From: Robiginitomaculum_A sp036478535
GTDB lineage: Bacteria > Pseudomonadota > Alphaproteobacteria > Caulobacterales > Maricaulaceae
DNA length: 64,000 nt
NCBI GenBank assembly: GCA_965224735.1
Contig: OZ245059.1
Span: 248,001 to 312,000 of the forward strand
Direction: 5' to 3'
In this document: piece after piece, positions 8,180 to 15,746 of the stretch
Position numbering within the stretch: the first letter of the stretch is position 1
How the letters are laid out: every line of letters starts with the position of its first letter
The notes under the pieces: generated by a model
What the model was told of the DNA's origin: nothing
The model's input: the letters and a program-made list of their open reading frames with translations, nothing else
Database searches by the model: none
Program-made: the position numbers and the translations under genes

Positions 8180-8698
8180 ATGATAAATGCAAAACAAAAA
8201 GGTGTTTTACTTGGCATGGTAACAGGCTTCGGCGTAAGCCTACTCGCTGGGTTTGTGCCACTTATTCTACCCCCTCTAACTTTAACAAAGACAACTACAC
8301 AATATCTCATCCAGTTGTGGATGTTAGTCAGTTTAGTTTTGGGGTTTTGGCTCCTGTTATCGATTGTTGCCATGGCAATTCACCGATTTTTTCATGCCGC
8401 AGACATAGATGCAGCGACAAGTGATGTAATTTCCAGAAAAGCTAGAATACTTCAGTCCATTATTCAAAATACTTTAGAACAGGTAGTCCTGGCGATAATT
8501 GTGTATGGTGCTTGGATATTTCTCGCTCCACAAAATTGGAAATTACTTCCAGTCATTTATGTTATTCTCTTTTCTTGCGGTAGATTACTATTCGTGACGC
8601 GGTATAATGCAGGAGCGGCAGCAAGGAGCTTTGGATTTGCCATCACATTCTACCCAACAATTATATTGATATGCGCACTAGTATTTATGCAAGTATAA
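8180..8698 (+). CDS. MAPEG family integral membrane protein
   Basis: 172 residues with four hydrophobic segments, roughly at 9-31, 42-68, 99-136 and 152-171. The pattern QNTLEQVVLAIIVYGAW followed by GRLLFVTRYNAGAAARSFGFA fits the MAPEG superfamily (membrane-associated eicosanoid and glutathione metabolism proteins), with the conserved N-x-x-E and the R-Y-x-x-G-x-x-x-R signatures. In bacteria most members have no assigned substrate, so I claim only the fold. The gene stands alone among IS elements. No strong ribosome-binding site precedes ATG 8180. A T-rich palindrome at 8831 may be its terminator. Confidence 0.75.
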   Translation: MINAKQKGVLLGMVTGFGVSLLAGFVPLILPPLTLTKTTTQYLIQLWMLVSLVLGFWLLLSIVAMAIHRFFHAADIDAATSDVISRKARILQSIIQNTLEQVVLAIIVYGAWIFLAPQNWKLLPVIYVILFSCGRLLFVTRYNAGAAARSFGFAITFYPTIILICALVFMQV

Positions 8699-8830
8699 AA
8701 AATTTGGGGTGAAACGCCCTGAACCGCCCCGAGTTTGCCGGAGGTTGTTTAGTTTAAGTTATGCGGCTTTAAGGAACAATGCACTCATCAGAAAAACCCT
8801 CAATCACAAAAAATGCACTAATGAAATACT

Positions 8831-8871
8831 GCAGTTGTTTGTATACAAACAACTGCCCATTTTTATATTTT
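8831..8871 (+). terminator. 26-bp palindrome followed by T-rich tract
   Basis: gcagttgtttgta at 8831-8843 is followed directly by its exact reverse complement to 8856, then cccatttttatattttt. The geometry suits an intrinsic terminator for the MAPEG gene, though the stem has no loop and is AT-rich at its centre, so it could equally be a protein-binding palindrome. The sequence gaaccgccccgagtttgccggagg at 8718-8741 looks like an IS3-family end but is too short to be sure. Nothing else is recognised at 8699-8966. Confidence 0.5.
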
Positions 8872-8979
8872 TACGATATAGAACTTTTACTGGAATTTCG
8901 CCCAATGATATTGAAAAATTGAGTGCCCTCAGCCTTAATTTACCCCCACCCCTTTTTGCCTCCCTAGGGTCAGGACTCA

Positions 8980-9411
8980 TTAAAGCCAATATATAACGAT
9001 TGCAGCGATGCATATTGTAGAGAAAAAGGTGTGTGCGCAGCGATCATAACGGGTTGAGACACGTCTCCAGTCTTTGAGACGCCCAAACATGTTTTGGGCC
9101 TTGTGACGCTGTTTGTATAAAGTTTTATCGTATGGGATCAGTATTTTTCGGTTTCGACGCGGCGGAATACACGGGGTAATATTGCGAGCACGTAATGCCT
9201 CTCGAAACCAGTTTGAATCATATCCTTTGTCACCCAGAAGGCATTTTGCTTTTGGAAGTTGATCTAGCAATAACCGCGCCCCTTTATGGTCGCTCATTTG
9301 TCCTTCACTCAGCAACATGACCACCGGACGACCCACACCATCACAAACCGCATGGAGTTTTGAATTTAGCCCACCTTTGGTGCGGCCAATACATCTGGGA
9401 ACATCCCCTTT
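8980..9411 (-). CDS. IS5-family transposase, OrfB
   Basis: The C-terminal catalytic half, entered by frameshift from OrfA at the AAAAAGGGG run. It reads GDVPRCIGRTKGG, then VGRPVVMLLSEGQMSDHKGA, LLGDKGYDS (second catalytic aspartate) and FGRLKDWRRVSTRYDR, where IS5 relatives place the last acidic residue region. The first available ATG is at 9336, but the conserved sequence before it shows that translation should enter upstream. Programmed frameshifting is known for this IS5 subgroup, so two frames here do not by themselves indicate decay. Confidence 0.85.
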   Translation of the reverse strand, partial: KGDVPRCIGRTKGGLNSKLHAVCDGVGRPVVMLLSEGQMSDHKGARLLLDQLPKAKCLLGDKGYDSNWFREALRARNITPCIPPRRNRKILIPYDKTLYKQRHKAQNMFGRLKDWRRVSTRYDRCAHTFFSTICIAAIVIYWL

Positions 9412-9746
9412 TTAAGCAGACTAGCTGCGGTTCTGTGAGCTTTTAGGTGGGTTGCGTCGATTTGCAATTGTTCTGGCACACCTTCAGATGTGCTTAGCGC
9501 AATAAAGATTTTGTTGAATACACCCATTTTACTCCCCATTTTACTCCAACGGATAAACCGATTGTAAAGTGTCTTGTGGGGGCCATATTCTCGCGGAGCA
9601 TCGCGCCATTGAAGGCCTCGTTTAAGCACATGGATAATGCCGCTGATCACACGTAAATCATCGACACGTGGTACGCCGTGAGACAAGGGAAAATAAGGCT
9701 CAATACGAGCCAATTGGGACTTCGATAGATAAAACAAATCATTCAT
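9366..9746 (-). CDS. IS5-family transposase, OrfA
   Basis: The N-terminal half of an IS427-type transposase: MNDLFYLSKSQLARIEPYFPLSHGVPRVDDLRVISG, then RGLQWRDAPREYGPHKTLYNRF and QIDATHLKAHRTAASLLKKG; IDAT carries the first catalytic aspartate. ATG 9746 was chosen because AAAGGAG precedes it. The frame leaves the conserved sequence at an AAAAAGGGG run near 9405-9415, after which the family sequence (DVPRCIGRTKGGLNSKLHAVCDG) continues in the next frame as OrfB. A 12-bp duplication gives SKMGSKMG where relatives have a single copy; it is in frame and may be tolerated. Confidence 0.88.
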   Translation of the reverse strand: MNDLFYLSKSQLARIEPYFPLSHGVPRVDDLRVISGIIHVLKRGLQWRDAPREYGPHKTLYNRFIRWSKMGSKMGVFNKIFIALSTSEGVPEQLQIDATHLKAHRTAASLLKKGMFPDVLAAPKVG

Positions 9747-9825
9747 GGTGAAAGCTCCTTTGACCATCAATGAATCACAAATTAGACAAAATGGGAATCC
9801 CTAAAATTAATAGGTCCTGACCCTA

Positions 9826-10028
9826 GTAAATCCAGCCGCTTGCAGCCCATAACCTTTGATAGGGAGGCCTACAAAAAACGTAATGTAATTGAGCGTTTCT
9901 TTGGCCGCATTAAGAGGTCGTTTCGCAGAATCGCAACGCGCTACGAGAAAACAGCAACCAACTTCATGGCCATGATAAAGCTCGCATCAATAAGGCTATG
10001 GTGCGAATTTTATGAGTCCATTAACTAA
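9826..10028 (+). pseudogene. IS5-family transposase, C-terminal fragment
   Basis: The last ~60 residues of a different IS5-family transposase, with AYKKRNVIERFFGRIKR and RIATRYEKTATNFMAM, ending at 10028. The N-ER-FGR-K block is the C-terminal catalytic region. No N-terminal part is present nearby: the complete IS427-like element occupies the sequence immediately to the left, and its insertion or an associated deletion probably removed it. Non-functional. Confidence 0.8.
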
Positions 10029-10032
10029 TTGT

Positions 10033-10280
10033 TTAGTCCCACAAGTGTGCTGGTATGGGTTTACGTTAAACCGTTGTGGCTCCTTTGTAGATATTTTGCA
10101 AATATATTCGTAAGGCGTGAGGCCTTTGAGGGGTTTTAGTCGCTTTGCGAAATTGTAGGCCATCATGAAGTCATACAGATGGGTCTTCAGCTGTGCGTGC
10201 GAACCATAATGGTATTAGACTCGATTCACAATAGTGTTTCATTTTTCAGGTGCGTTTGTTTGCGCTCAATGTGGTTATAG
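10033..10280 (-). pseudogene. IS481-family integrase, C-terminal remnant
   Basis: Read on the minus strand, 10033-10215 gives an open frame YHYGSHAQLKTHLYDFMMAYNFAKRL, then KPLKGLTPYEYICK and STKEPQRFN, matching the end of an IS481-type rve-domain transposase. Upstream of it the match continues in broken frames with stops (HIERKQTHLKNET-like) to about 10280. It differs from the IS481 copies at 40-43 kb. Nothing else is recognised between it and the next gene at 10307. Confidence 0.7.
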
Positions 10281-10306
10281 GGTTTTACCCGAGGCAGGCT
10301 GTGCAC

Positions 10307-11137
10307 TTAAATTGATGTTTGCCAAGGCTCCAACATTCTTTGCAGGCCGTTATTCCAGTGAATATCGGCGAAAATCTTAAACTTCTTCATCCGCCCGATC
10401 GCGTACTCCACGCCGACGCGAAGACAGCAATGCCAACGATTATACGCCTTGTCTTCTTGCGATAGTTCCTTGTTTTTCGGCTTCTTAATCGGGAGTTCAA
10501 ACCCCGTCCCCAGATACCCTAAATCACCTAAAACCATCATCTCGGGCGGCTTTTTGAGCCTGCTTTCATCAAAAATTCTCTTGTCATGCATTGAGCCTTT
10601 TTGCGCAGAGCCAACAGATAAAATTCGCTTGGTATTATCGGTGACAATTTGATGGACATTTGTATGTTTCTTCTTTTTCCCCGAATAGTTCTTCTTGCGC
10701 TTGCCAGGCTTTCCTGCGCGGTGAACAGGCCGCTCCGTCCCGTCCACCATAAGGTACAAAAGATCGTCCTTTTCTTCTTCGGTAAGACGAACTTCGCGCT
10801 CGGGCATCTTGAAATGCCCGGCTAAAAGATGCGTCATCGACCTGTTAACGCGGCAAACAGTTGGCGATGAAACACTAAAAACCAGACCCAAAAACACATG
10901 ACTTGTGTAGGTACGATAGTAAATCAGGCACATCAAAAGTTGCGCGGCAAAGTCGAGAGCATATGGGTGCCCAGCGCCAATGGCGCGTTTTCTTCCCGTG
11001 CGCGAGAGGCGTTTATGCTCGGATTTGAGCCAAAGCGGATATGTTTCTTTGGCCAGCACCTCAAAATCGTGCAAACGAATGCCGCTAAGGCGAAAAAACA
11101 AGGTCGGTCGGCCCCGTAAAATTTTGAGTGTGTTCAT
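10307..11137 (-). CDS. IS5-superfamily transposase (DDE_Tnp_4 type), C-terminus altered
   Basis: 276 residues. A helix-turn-helix N-terminal half (SSPTVCRVNRSMTHLL) is followed by a DDE domain: LMVDGTERPVHRAGK, YSGKKKKHTNVHQIV, GDLGYLGTG and VEYAIGRMKKFKIFADI, giving D, D and E positions. Start ATG 11137 follows AGGAGG. After FADI the sequence HWNNGLQRMLEPWQTSI does not match the family, so the C-terminus is probably cut and fused to neighbouring DNA. Terminal repeats were not found. The catalytic core is present, but activity is doubtful without intact ends. Confidence 0.82.
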   Translation of the reverse strand: MNTLKILRGRPTLFFRLSGIRLHDFEVLAKETYPLWLKSEHKRLSRTGRKRAIGAGHPYALDFAAQLLMCLIYYRTYTSHVFLGLVFSVSSPTVCRVNRSMTHLLAGHFKMPEREVRLTEEEKDDLLYLMVDGTERPVHRAGKPGKRKKNYSGKKKKHTNVHQIVTDNTKRILSVGSAQKGSMHDKRIFDESRLKKPPEMMVLGDLGYLGTGFELPIKKPKNKELSQEDKAYNRWHCCLRVGVEYAIGRMKKFKIFADIHWNNGLQRMLEPWQTSI

Positions 11138-11201
11138 GAAAAATCCTCCTGCATCAAAATTATACCTGAAAACTATACATTTCCCTAATTAAGAAGTGAG
11201 T

Positions 11202-11639
11202 CTATTGATGAAACCAGCACGAATACCAAGATGACGCGCATGTATGGAAGGGCGCGCAAAGGCGAACGATTGGTCTCTGATACGCCTTTCGGACACTGGC
11301 ATACGCAGACGTTCCGCGGGTTTGCGCAGTGACAGTCTTACGGCACCTTGGGTTTTGGACGGGCCTATGAACCGTGACGCTTTTGATTGTTATATAAAAA
11401 CCCAATTAGCTCCAACTCTAAGCAAAAGTGATATCGTGATTTTGGGTAATCTATCCAGCCACAAAAGCGAACGCGCTAAACGAGCTTTACGCGAACGCGG
11501 CGCATGGTTCCTGTTCCTACCGCCTTACAGCCCCGATCTCAATCCAATTGAAATGGCCCTCTCAAAACTAAAAGCGCATCTGAGAAAAGCAAAAGCCCGC
11601 ACTTATGACGCCCTCTGGAAAGTCATAGGACATATCACA
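11202..11639 (+). pseudogene. IS630-family transposase, catalytic-half remnant (copy A2)
   Basis: The piece starts at the SIDETSTNTK-equivalent position and runs to KSKLKAHLRKAKARTYDALWKVIGHI. Against copy A1 at the window start it lacks two bases near 11314 (gacgttccgcggg against gacgttcatcgcggg), which breaks the frame, and it carries scattered substitutions. The later part, from GLRSDSLTAPWVLDGPMNRDAFDCY through PPYSPDLNPIEMALSKLK, is open and holds the D and E catalytic positions. The true C-terminus is missing: family similarity ends at about 11639, where a 23-bp segment matching an IS200 type a end begins. It is inverted relative to copy A1. Confidence 0.85.
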
Positions 11640-11662
11640 AATGAAATCCTAAAAAAGATTCA
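11640..11662 (-). repeat. Possible IS200 type a left-end remnant
   Basis: These 23 bp match 22 of 23 bases at the left end of the three IS200 type a elements (for example 5838-5860), including the TGAAT target. The match begins exactly where the IS630 transposase similarity stops. I infer a scar left when an IS200 copy in this IS630 was deleted, but the stretch is A-rich and short. Confidence 0.45.
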
Positions 11663-11748
11663 TGCCATCTCCAAGTGCGTAATTGTAAGGCGGTTTATTC
11701 CCTGTGCCGAGTACGGTATCGCAGCCGCGCGCGAGTTTGAATTTTATA

Positions 11749-12183
11749 TCAAAGTGCCTCGTTAATTTTTGCAGCAAGGGCGGTTAGCTCATCCATATCT
11801 GCCATTGTGCCGTTGGCATGGCCAGTGAACATTTGAGCTTCATAGCGCGGGATGATGTGAACATGTAGATGAAACACGGTCTGCCCAGCGGGCGTGCCAT
11901 TAAATTGTGTGATAACAATGCCGTCAGGGCTTAGGGATTTTTGTACGGCCTTACTGACGTGCTTTACCGTTTTCATAATCGCCGCTAACCCGTCCTCGCT
12001 CACATCTAAAAGATTGCGCGCTTGCTCTTGTTTGTGAATGACCAAAATATGCCCACACGATTGCGGAAACACATCCATAAAGGCAAGTGTTTCTTCGTCT
12101 TCAAACACCTTCACGCACGGCATTTCCCCGCGAATGATTTTTGCGAAGATATTATAAGGATCGTAAGTTCCTTTAAGGGGCAT
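11749..12183 (-). CDS. HIT family hydrolase (HinT-like)
   Basis: A 144-residue histidine-triad nucleotide-binding protein. The catalytic motif H-x-H-x-H is seen in FHLHVHIIPRYE near the C-terminus; the N-terminal part has DPYNIFAKIIRGEMPC and FPQSCGHILVIHKQ. HinT-type proteins hydrolyse purine nucleoside phosphoramidates and acyl-AMPs. ATG 12183 (MPLKGTYDPYN) was chosen because AAAGGA precedes it; the longer frame starts with TTG. Its 3' end overlaps the decayed reading frame of the IS630 remnant, so IS-derived sequence directly borders the gene, but the C-terminus (INEAL) looks complete. Confidence 0.92.
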   Translation of the reverse strand: MPLKGTYDPYNIFAKIIRGEMPCVKVFEDEETLAFMDVFPQSCGHILVIHKQEQARNLLDVSEDGLAAIMKTVKHVSKAVQKSLSPDGIVITQFNGTPAGQTVFHLHVHIIPRYEAQMFTGHANGTMADMDELTALAAKINEAL

Positions 12184-12289
12184 GACTACGTTTCCTTTCA
12201 AGTCGAGGCAGGGTATATATTTTGCATAGAGGATGAATAAATAAGCCTGCGTATTGTGTCTCTTCTATAGCGTGCTAAAATGATTAAGT

Positions 12290-13465
12290 TCATTTTGGTC
12301 CCCCTTTGCGAAACGGTGTAAACTCGCTTAACACATTTATGTGCGCATCAACAGCTTTTCTCTCGCGAGTCAGGAAATCAGAAACGGCATTATGCAAGTT
12401 AGGGTGGGCGAGTTGGTGCGCGGAGTACGTTGGGACGGGTTCATAGCCGCGGGCAAGTTTATGCTCGCCCTGCGCGCCAGCTTCCACCCGCGCAAGCTCC
12501 ATATCTATACCTGCTTCAATTGCTTGGTAATAACATAGCTCAAAGTGCAAAAACGGGATATGGGTCAATGCGCCCCAATGCCGCCCGTAAAGCGTATCCC
12601 CGCCAATAAAGTTAAGTGCGCCCGCAATCAGAGTTTCGTCTTGATAGGCAAGCACTAATAAAACTTGCTCGCGCATGCTTTCGTGAATAGCGGCGAAGAA
12701 ATTTCGGGTTAGGTATGGCTGCCCCCATTTACGCATGCTTGTGTTCTGATAAAACTGATAAAACGCATCCCAATGAAAAGGTTTTATATCATCACCGCGC
12801 AGACGTTTTATCACGACAGTTTCGCAGGCGCGGCGCCGTTCGGATTTTATCTTTTTGCGTTTACGCGCCGTGAGCGAACCAAGAAAATTATCAAAGCTTT
12901 TATAGCCACGATTGATGAAGTGAAATTGTCTATCTGTGCGGATAAGAAAATCATTGGCCTTTAAAACATCCAGATCATCTTTTTGTAAAAAAGTAAGGTG
13001 CAGCCCTGATAGATTAAATTGAGATAGCGCGTTGTGCGCGGCGTCCACAAGAGCCTGTTTAGCGTCTGTGCTTTGGGCTAAAAGGCGAGGGCCAGGGGCT
13101 GGGGTAAACGGCACGGCGCATTGTAATTTTGGATAATAGGGGAGCCCCGAACGCTCTGCAGCATCAGCCCAGCCATGATCAAAAACATATTCGCCTTGGG
13201 AGTGGGATTTGCCGTAAAGCGGCATTACGCCCCGTACCCTACCTTTTTCATCTTCAAGGCGAATATGTAAGGGTTTCCACCCAGTTTGGGCGTAAGCGCT
13301 ACCGCTTATTTCAAGCGCGTTTAAAAAATCCCAATCCGTAAAGGGGTGGTAGTCTTTTGCACCGCACGGCGGGAGGAGCGCGTTCCAATCATCGCGAGAA
13401 ACATCGCTAATAGCATTAAGAGTTTTAGCAGAAAGTTTAATTTTCAATTTCGGCAATGCAGTCAA
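12290..13465 (-). CDS. FemAB-like GNAT-fold protein (DUF482)
   Basis: About 391 residues belonging to the DUF482/peptidoglycan-biosynthesis-like acyltransferase group. Family features include HPFTDWDFLNALEISGSA, GVMPLYGKSHSQGEYVFDHGWADA, the tryptic-rich RKRKKIKSERR segment, and FIGGDTLYGRHWGAL followed by HFELCYYQAIEAGI and EAGAQGEHKLARGY. Relatives are usually annotated as GNAT N-acetyltransferases; the substrate is unknown. The frame opens with TTG at 13465 and overlaps the end of the ridA-like gene by up to 29 bp, with further TTG codons at 13456 and 13447; none has a convincing ribosome-binding site. It is probably cotranscribed with the RidA gene upstream. Confidence 0.85.
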   Translation of the reverse strand: MTALPKLKIKLSAKTLNAISDVSRDDWNALLPPCGAKDYHPFTDWDFLNALEISGSAYAQTGWKPLHIRLEDEKGRVRGVMPLYGKSHSQGEYVFDHGWADAAERSGLPYYPKLQCAVPFTPAPGPRLLAQSTDAKQALVDAAHNALSQFNLSGLHLTFLQKDDLDVLKANDFLIRTDRQFHFINRGYKSFDNFLGSLTARKRKKIKSERRRACETVVIKRLRGDDIKPFHWDAFYQFYQNTSMRKWGQPYLTRNFFAAIHESMREQVLLVLAYQDETLIAGALNFIGGDTLYGRHWGALTHIPFLHFELCYYQAIEAGIDMELARVEAGAQGEHKLARGYEPVPTYSAHQLAHPNLHNAVSDFLTRERKAVDAHINVLSEFTPFRKGGPK

Positions 13466-13910
13466 TTTCTACGGCCACATCAAGAGGCAAGGACGACGCA
13501 GCAACGGCAAAGCGGGCATGTTTACCCCGCTCGCCAAATACATCAACCATCAAATCTGAACAGCCATTGATTATTTTTGGAATATCCAGATCGGTTTTCT
13601 CAAAGCTGGAGTTCACAAATCCGCCGATCTTAACAATTCTCTTCACACGGTTAAGCTCGCCATCGCATGCAGCTTTAAGCTGCGCGATAAGATTAAGCCC
13701 GCATAATTTTGCGGCTGCTTGTCCTTGCGCGACGGATAAATTTTCACCAAGACGGCCCTTTATAAAACTGCCATCTGCCGCCACGGAAATTTGGCCAGAA
13801 ACAAACACATGATTGCCTGTAATCACATAGGGCACATAATTGGCGACGGGGGCGGCGGGTTTGGGTAGGTTCAAACTTAAATCTTTTATTCTTTGCTCGA
13901 TTGCACTCAT
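13437..13910 (-). CDS. RidA/YjgF family protein
   Basis: A 157-residue member of the RidA superfamily (enamine/imine deaminases). It has VFVSGQISVAADGSF, the internal RVKRIVKIGGFVNSS and the C-terminal ARFAVAASSLPLDVAVEIDCIA; the family's catalytic arginine corresponds to the R in HARFAV. It is longer than canonical RidA (~130 aa) and belongs to the alphaproteobacterial subgroup with an N-terminal extension. ATG 13910 follows GGAGAAAGC. It sits upstream of the FemAB-like gene and overlaps it, so the two are likely translated as an operon. Confidence 0.9.
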   Translation of the reverse strand: MSAIEQRIKDLSLNLPKPAAPVANYVPYVITGNHVFVSGQISVAADGSFIKGRLGENLSVAQGQAAAKLCGLNLIAQLKAACDGELNRVKRIVKIGGFVNSSFEKTDLDIPKIINGCSDLMVDVFGERGKHARFAVAASSLPLDVAVEIDCIAEIEN

Positions 13911-13958
13911 GCTTTCTCCTCTGGGGGTTATACTCCAATTTAAAAAAACGCTAATACC

Positions 13959-14408
13959 TTATTCGTGGTTATGCGCGATTTTTGTCCCAATAAACCAACC
14001 AATAGGAATAGATGCCCAGCCTGTCACGATAATGCTAAACACGGATATGACAATAAACATCATCGAAAATTGCTGCACTATCTTAAGGCCCTCCGCATGG
14101 CTAGGGTTGTTTATTATCGTAAAAGTGCTCACAAAAAAAGCCATGAAAAAATAAGCGAGAAATACGGTGCCCCCCCCGCAAATTGCGCCCTTCTTTTTGC
14201 TCTCGCCACTGCGCATAATAAAATGCCAACACAGGCGCGCAGAAATAAATGTCGCCAAAGACGTGGCCAGCATAGAAACAATAAAGAAGTATCCAGTATC
14301 AAACCGATTTTCCAACATAAACTTAACCGCGACAAGACTGAAAAATGCCGATACTGTTGTCATGGTGCTCGTAAAAATCCAGCCTCTTTTTTTTGTCCCA
14401 CTGAGCAT
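13959..14408 (-). CDS. Hypothetical four-helix membrane protein
   Basis: 149 residues, no family recognised. Hydrophobic segments lie at about 10-30, 38-60, 77-97 and 113-138, with short charged loops (RSGESKKKG between the second and third). Start ATG 14408 follows a strong AGGAGG box, which supports translation. It is located between dnaJ and the RidA-like gene on the same strand but is separated from dnaJ by ~75 bp, so it may be read from the dnaKJ transcript. No function can be inferred. Confidence 0.6.
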   Translation of the reverse strand: MLSGTKKRGWIFTSTMTTVSAFFSLVAVKFMLENRFDTGYFFIVSMLATSLATFISARLCWHFIMRSGESKKKGAICGGGTVFLAYFFMAFFVSTFTIINNPSHAEGLKIVQQFSMMFIVISVFSIIVTGWASIPIGWFIGTKIAHNHE

Positions 14409-14484
14409 GTCCCCTCCTGTTTTAAGAGTGCCATATTAACAATAATGGCACAATATAAAATTTCAACACATTCAGAACTGGTTT

Positions 14485-15648
14485 TTAATCAACCAAGTTT
14501 TCCCAAAAATGTTTGGCTTTATCGAGAAAGCTTTCAGAGGCGGGTGAGCAATTTTGATCGCCGCCTTCGGCCCGAAACTCTTCCAAAAGCGCGCGCTGCT
14601 TTGCGTTCAGCTTAGAGGGGGTTTCGACAGAAAGCTCTACATACATATCGCCGCGCTGGTTAGAGCGCAACACACTCATACCTTTACCGCGTAGGCGCAT
14701 GCGTTTGCCAGTCTGGCTACCCTCTGGAACTTTTATTTTTGTGCGCCCGCCATCAATGGTAGGAATCTCAACAATGCCGCCAAGCGCGGCACACGTCATA
14801 GGAACGGGGGCGTGGCAAAAAAGATTTGCCCCCTCCCGCTCAAACAGACCATGCGGGACAACGGATATGAAAAGATATAGATCGCCGCGCGGCCCGCGCG
14901 AGCCCGAGGATTTTGGCGCAGCGTCACCTTGACCTGAAAGCCTGATGCGCGTGCCATCTTCCACGCCCGCAGGAATATTAACATCAAGTGTGGTTTCTAC
15001 GCGCACCTGCCCAACTCCATCACATGTTTTGCAGGGGCTGGAAACATATTCTCCTTGTCCGCCGCATTTGGGGCACGGACGTTCCATGGTAAAAAAGCCT
15101 TGCTGGGTGCGCACTTTGCCTTGCCCGCCACATGTTGAGCAAGTTTCGACCTTAGCCCCCTTCGCTGCGCCGCTACCGCTACAGCCATGACAGTCTTCGG
15201 AAATCGGAACTTTAATTTCCATGTCCTTACCATGAAAAGATTCTTCTAGAGTAATTTCAAGCTCGTAACGAAAATCCGCCCCGCGCACAGTTCGCGCGCC
15301 GCCCCGGCGTCCGCCGCCGCCAAACATATCGCCAAAACCGCCGCCGCCCTGCTGGCCGAAAATTTGCGAAAATATATCAGAGAAATCATGAAAATCACCG
15401 CCGCTAGAGCCACCACCTTGGCCAAATGCACTGTGCCCCATACGGTCATATTGCGCGCGTTTTCCCTCATCCGAGAGAATGGAATAGGCTTCATTTATTT
15501 CTTTAAACTTTGATTCTGCATCTGGGTTATCGGGGTTACGATCAGGATGATATTCCATAGCAAATTTGCGATACGCACTCTTTAGCGTTTGACCATCTGC
15601 CGTTTTCACACAGCCCAGAATTTCGTAATAATCACGCTTGGTTGCCAT
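14485..15648 (-). CDS. dnaJ: Chaperone protein DnaJ
   Basis: DnaJ stimulates the ATPase of DnaK and delivers unfolded substrates. In order the protein shows a J domain (HPD at residues 34-36), a Gly/Phe-rich linker with GGGFGDMFGGGG, four CxxCxGxG zinc repeats (CHGCSGSG, CSTCGGQG, CPKCGGQG and the variant CKTCDGVG) and the C-terminal substrate-binding domains. ATG 15648 was chosen over 15660 because a GGGG box is correctly spaced before it. It lies 98 bp downstream of dnaK behind a GC-rich hairpin that may lower its expression relative to dnaK. Confidence 0.97.
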   Translation of the reverse strand: MATKRDYYEILGCVKTADGQTLKSAYRKFAMEYHPDRNPDNPDAESKFKEINEAYSILSDEGKRAQYDRMGHSAFGQGGGSSGGDFHDFSDIFSQIFGQQGGGGFGDMFGGGGRRGGARTVRGADFRYELEITLEESFHGKDMEIKVPISEDCHGCSGSGAAKGAKVETCSTCGGQGKVRTQQGFFTMERPCPKCGGQGEYVSSPCKTCDGVGQVRVETTLDVNIPAGVEDGTRIRLSGQGDAAPKSSGSRGPRGDLYLFISVVPHGLFEREGANLFCHAPVPMTCAALGGIVEIPTIDGGRTKIKVPEGSQTGKRMRLRGKGMSVLRSNQRGDMYVELSVETPSKLNAKQRALLEEFRAEGGDQNCSPASESFLDKAKHFWENLVD

Positions 15649-15697
15649 AATTTTCCCCAAATATTTTTAATTGGTTTTTTTGCATAAAATATGCAAA

Positions 15698-15722
15698 CCC
15701 CGCCCCGAAAATCGGAGCGGGG
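15698..15722 (-). terminator. GC-rich hairpin between dnaK and dnaJ
   Basis: On the minus strand CCCCGCTCCG and CGGGGCGGGG surround an ATTTT loop, followed by TTTGCATA. A second small stem (tttgcata/tatgcaaa) follows at about 15679-15697. Placed in the dnaK-dnaJ gap, it is likely an attenuator or RNA-stabilising stem rather than a full stop, since dnaJ has no obvious promoter of its own. Confidence 0.6.
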
Positions 15723-15746
15723 TATTTACGTCAAGTAAAGGAGAGC

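Larger units (their letters stand above)
8967..9823 (-). mobile_element. IS5-family element, IS427-like (complete)
   Basis: The ends GGGTCAGGAC (8967-8976) and GTCCTGACCC (9814-9823) form a terminal inverted repeat that continues imperfectly inwards. A TA dinucleotide flanks both sides (8965-8966 and 9824-9825), fitting the short target duplications of this group. Length is 857 bp with two overlapping frames, as expected for IS427-like members. A 12-bp tandem duplication lies inside the first frame near 9530-9550. The element sits next to the C-terminal scrap of another IS5 transposase at 9826. Confidence 0.9.

Noticed and set aside
8709..8996. A 95-codon plus-strand frame between the MAPEG gene and the IS5 element
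   Set aside because: It crosses the 26-bp palindrome and the IS5 terminal repeat, shows no family similarity and has no ribosome-binding site.
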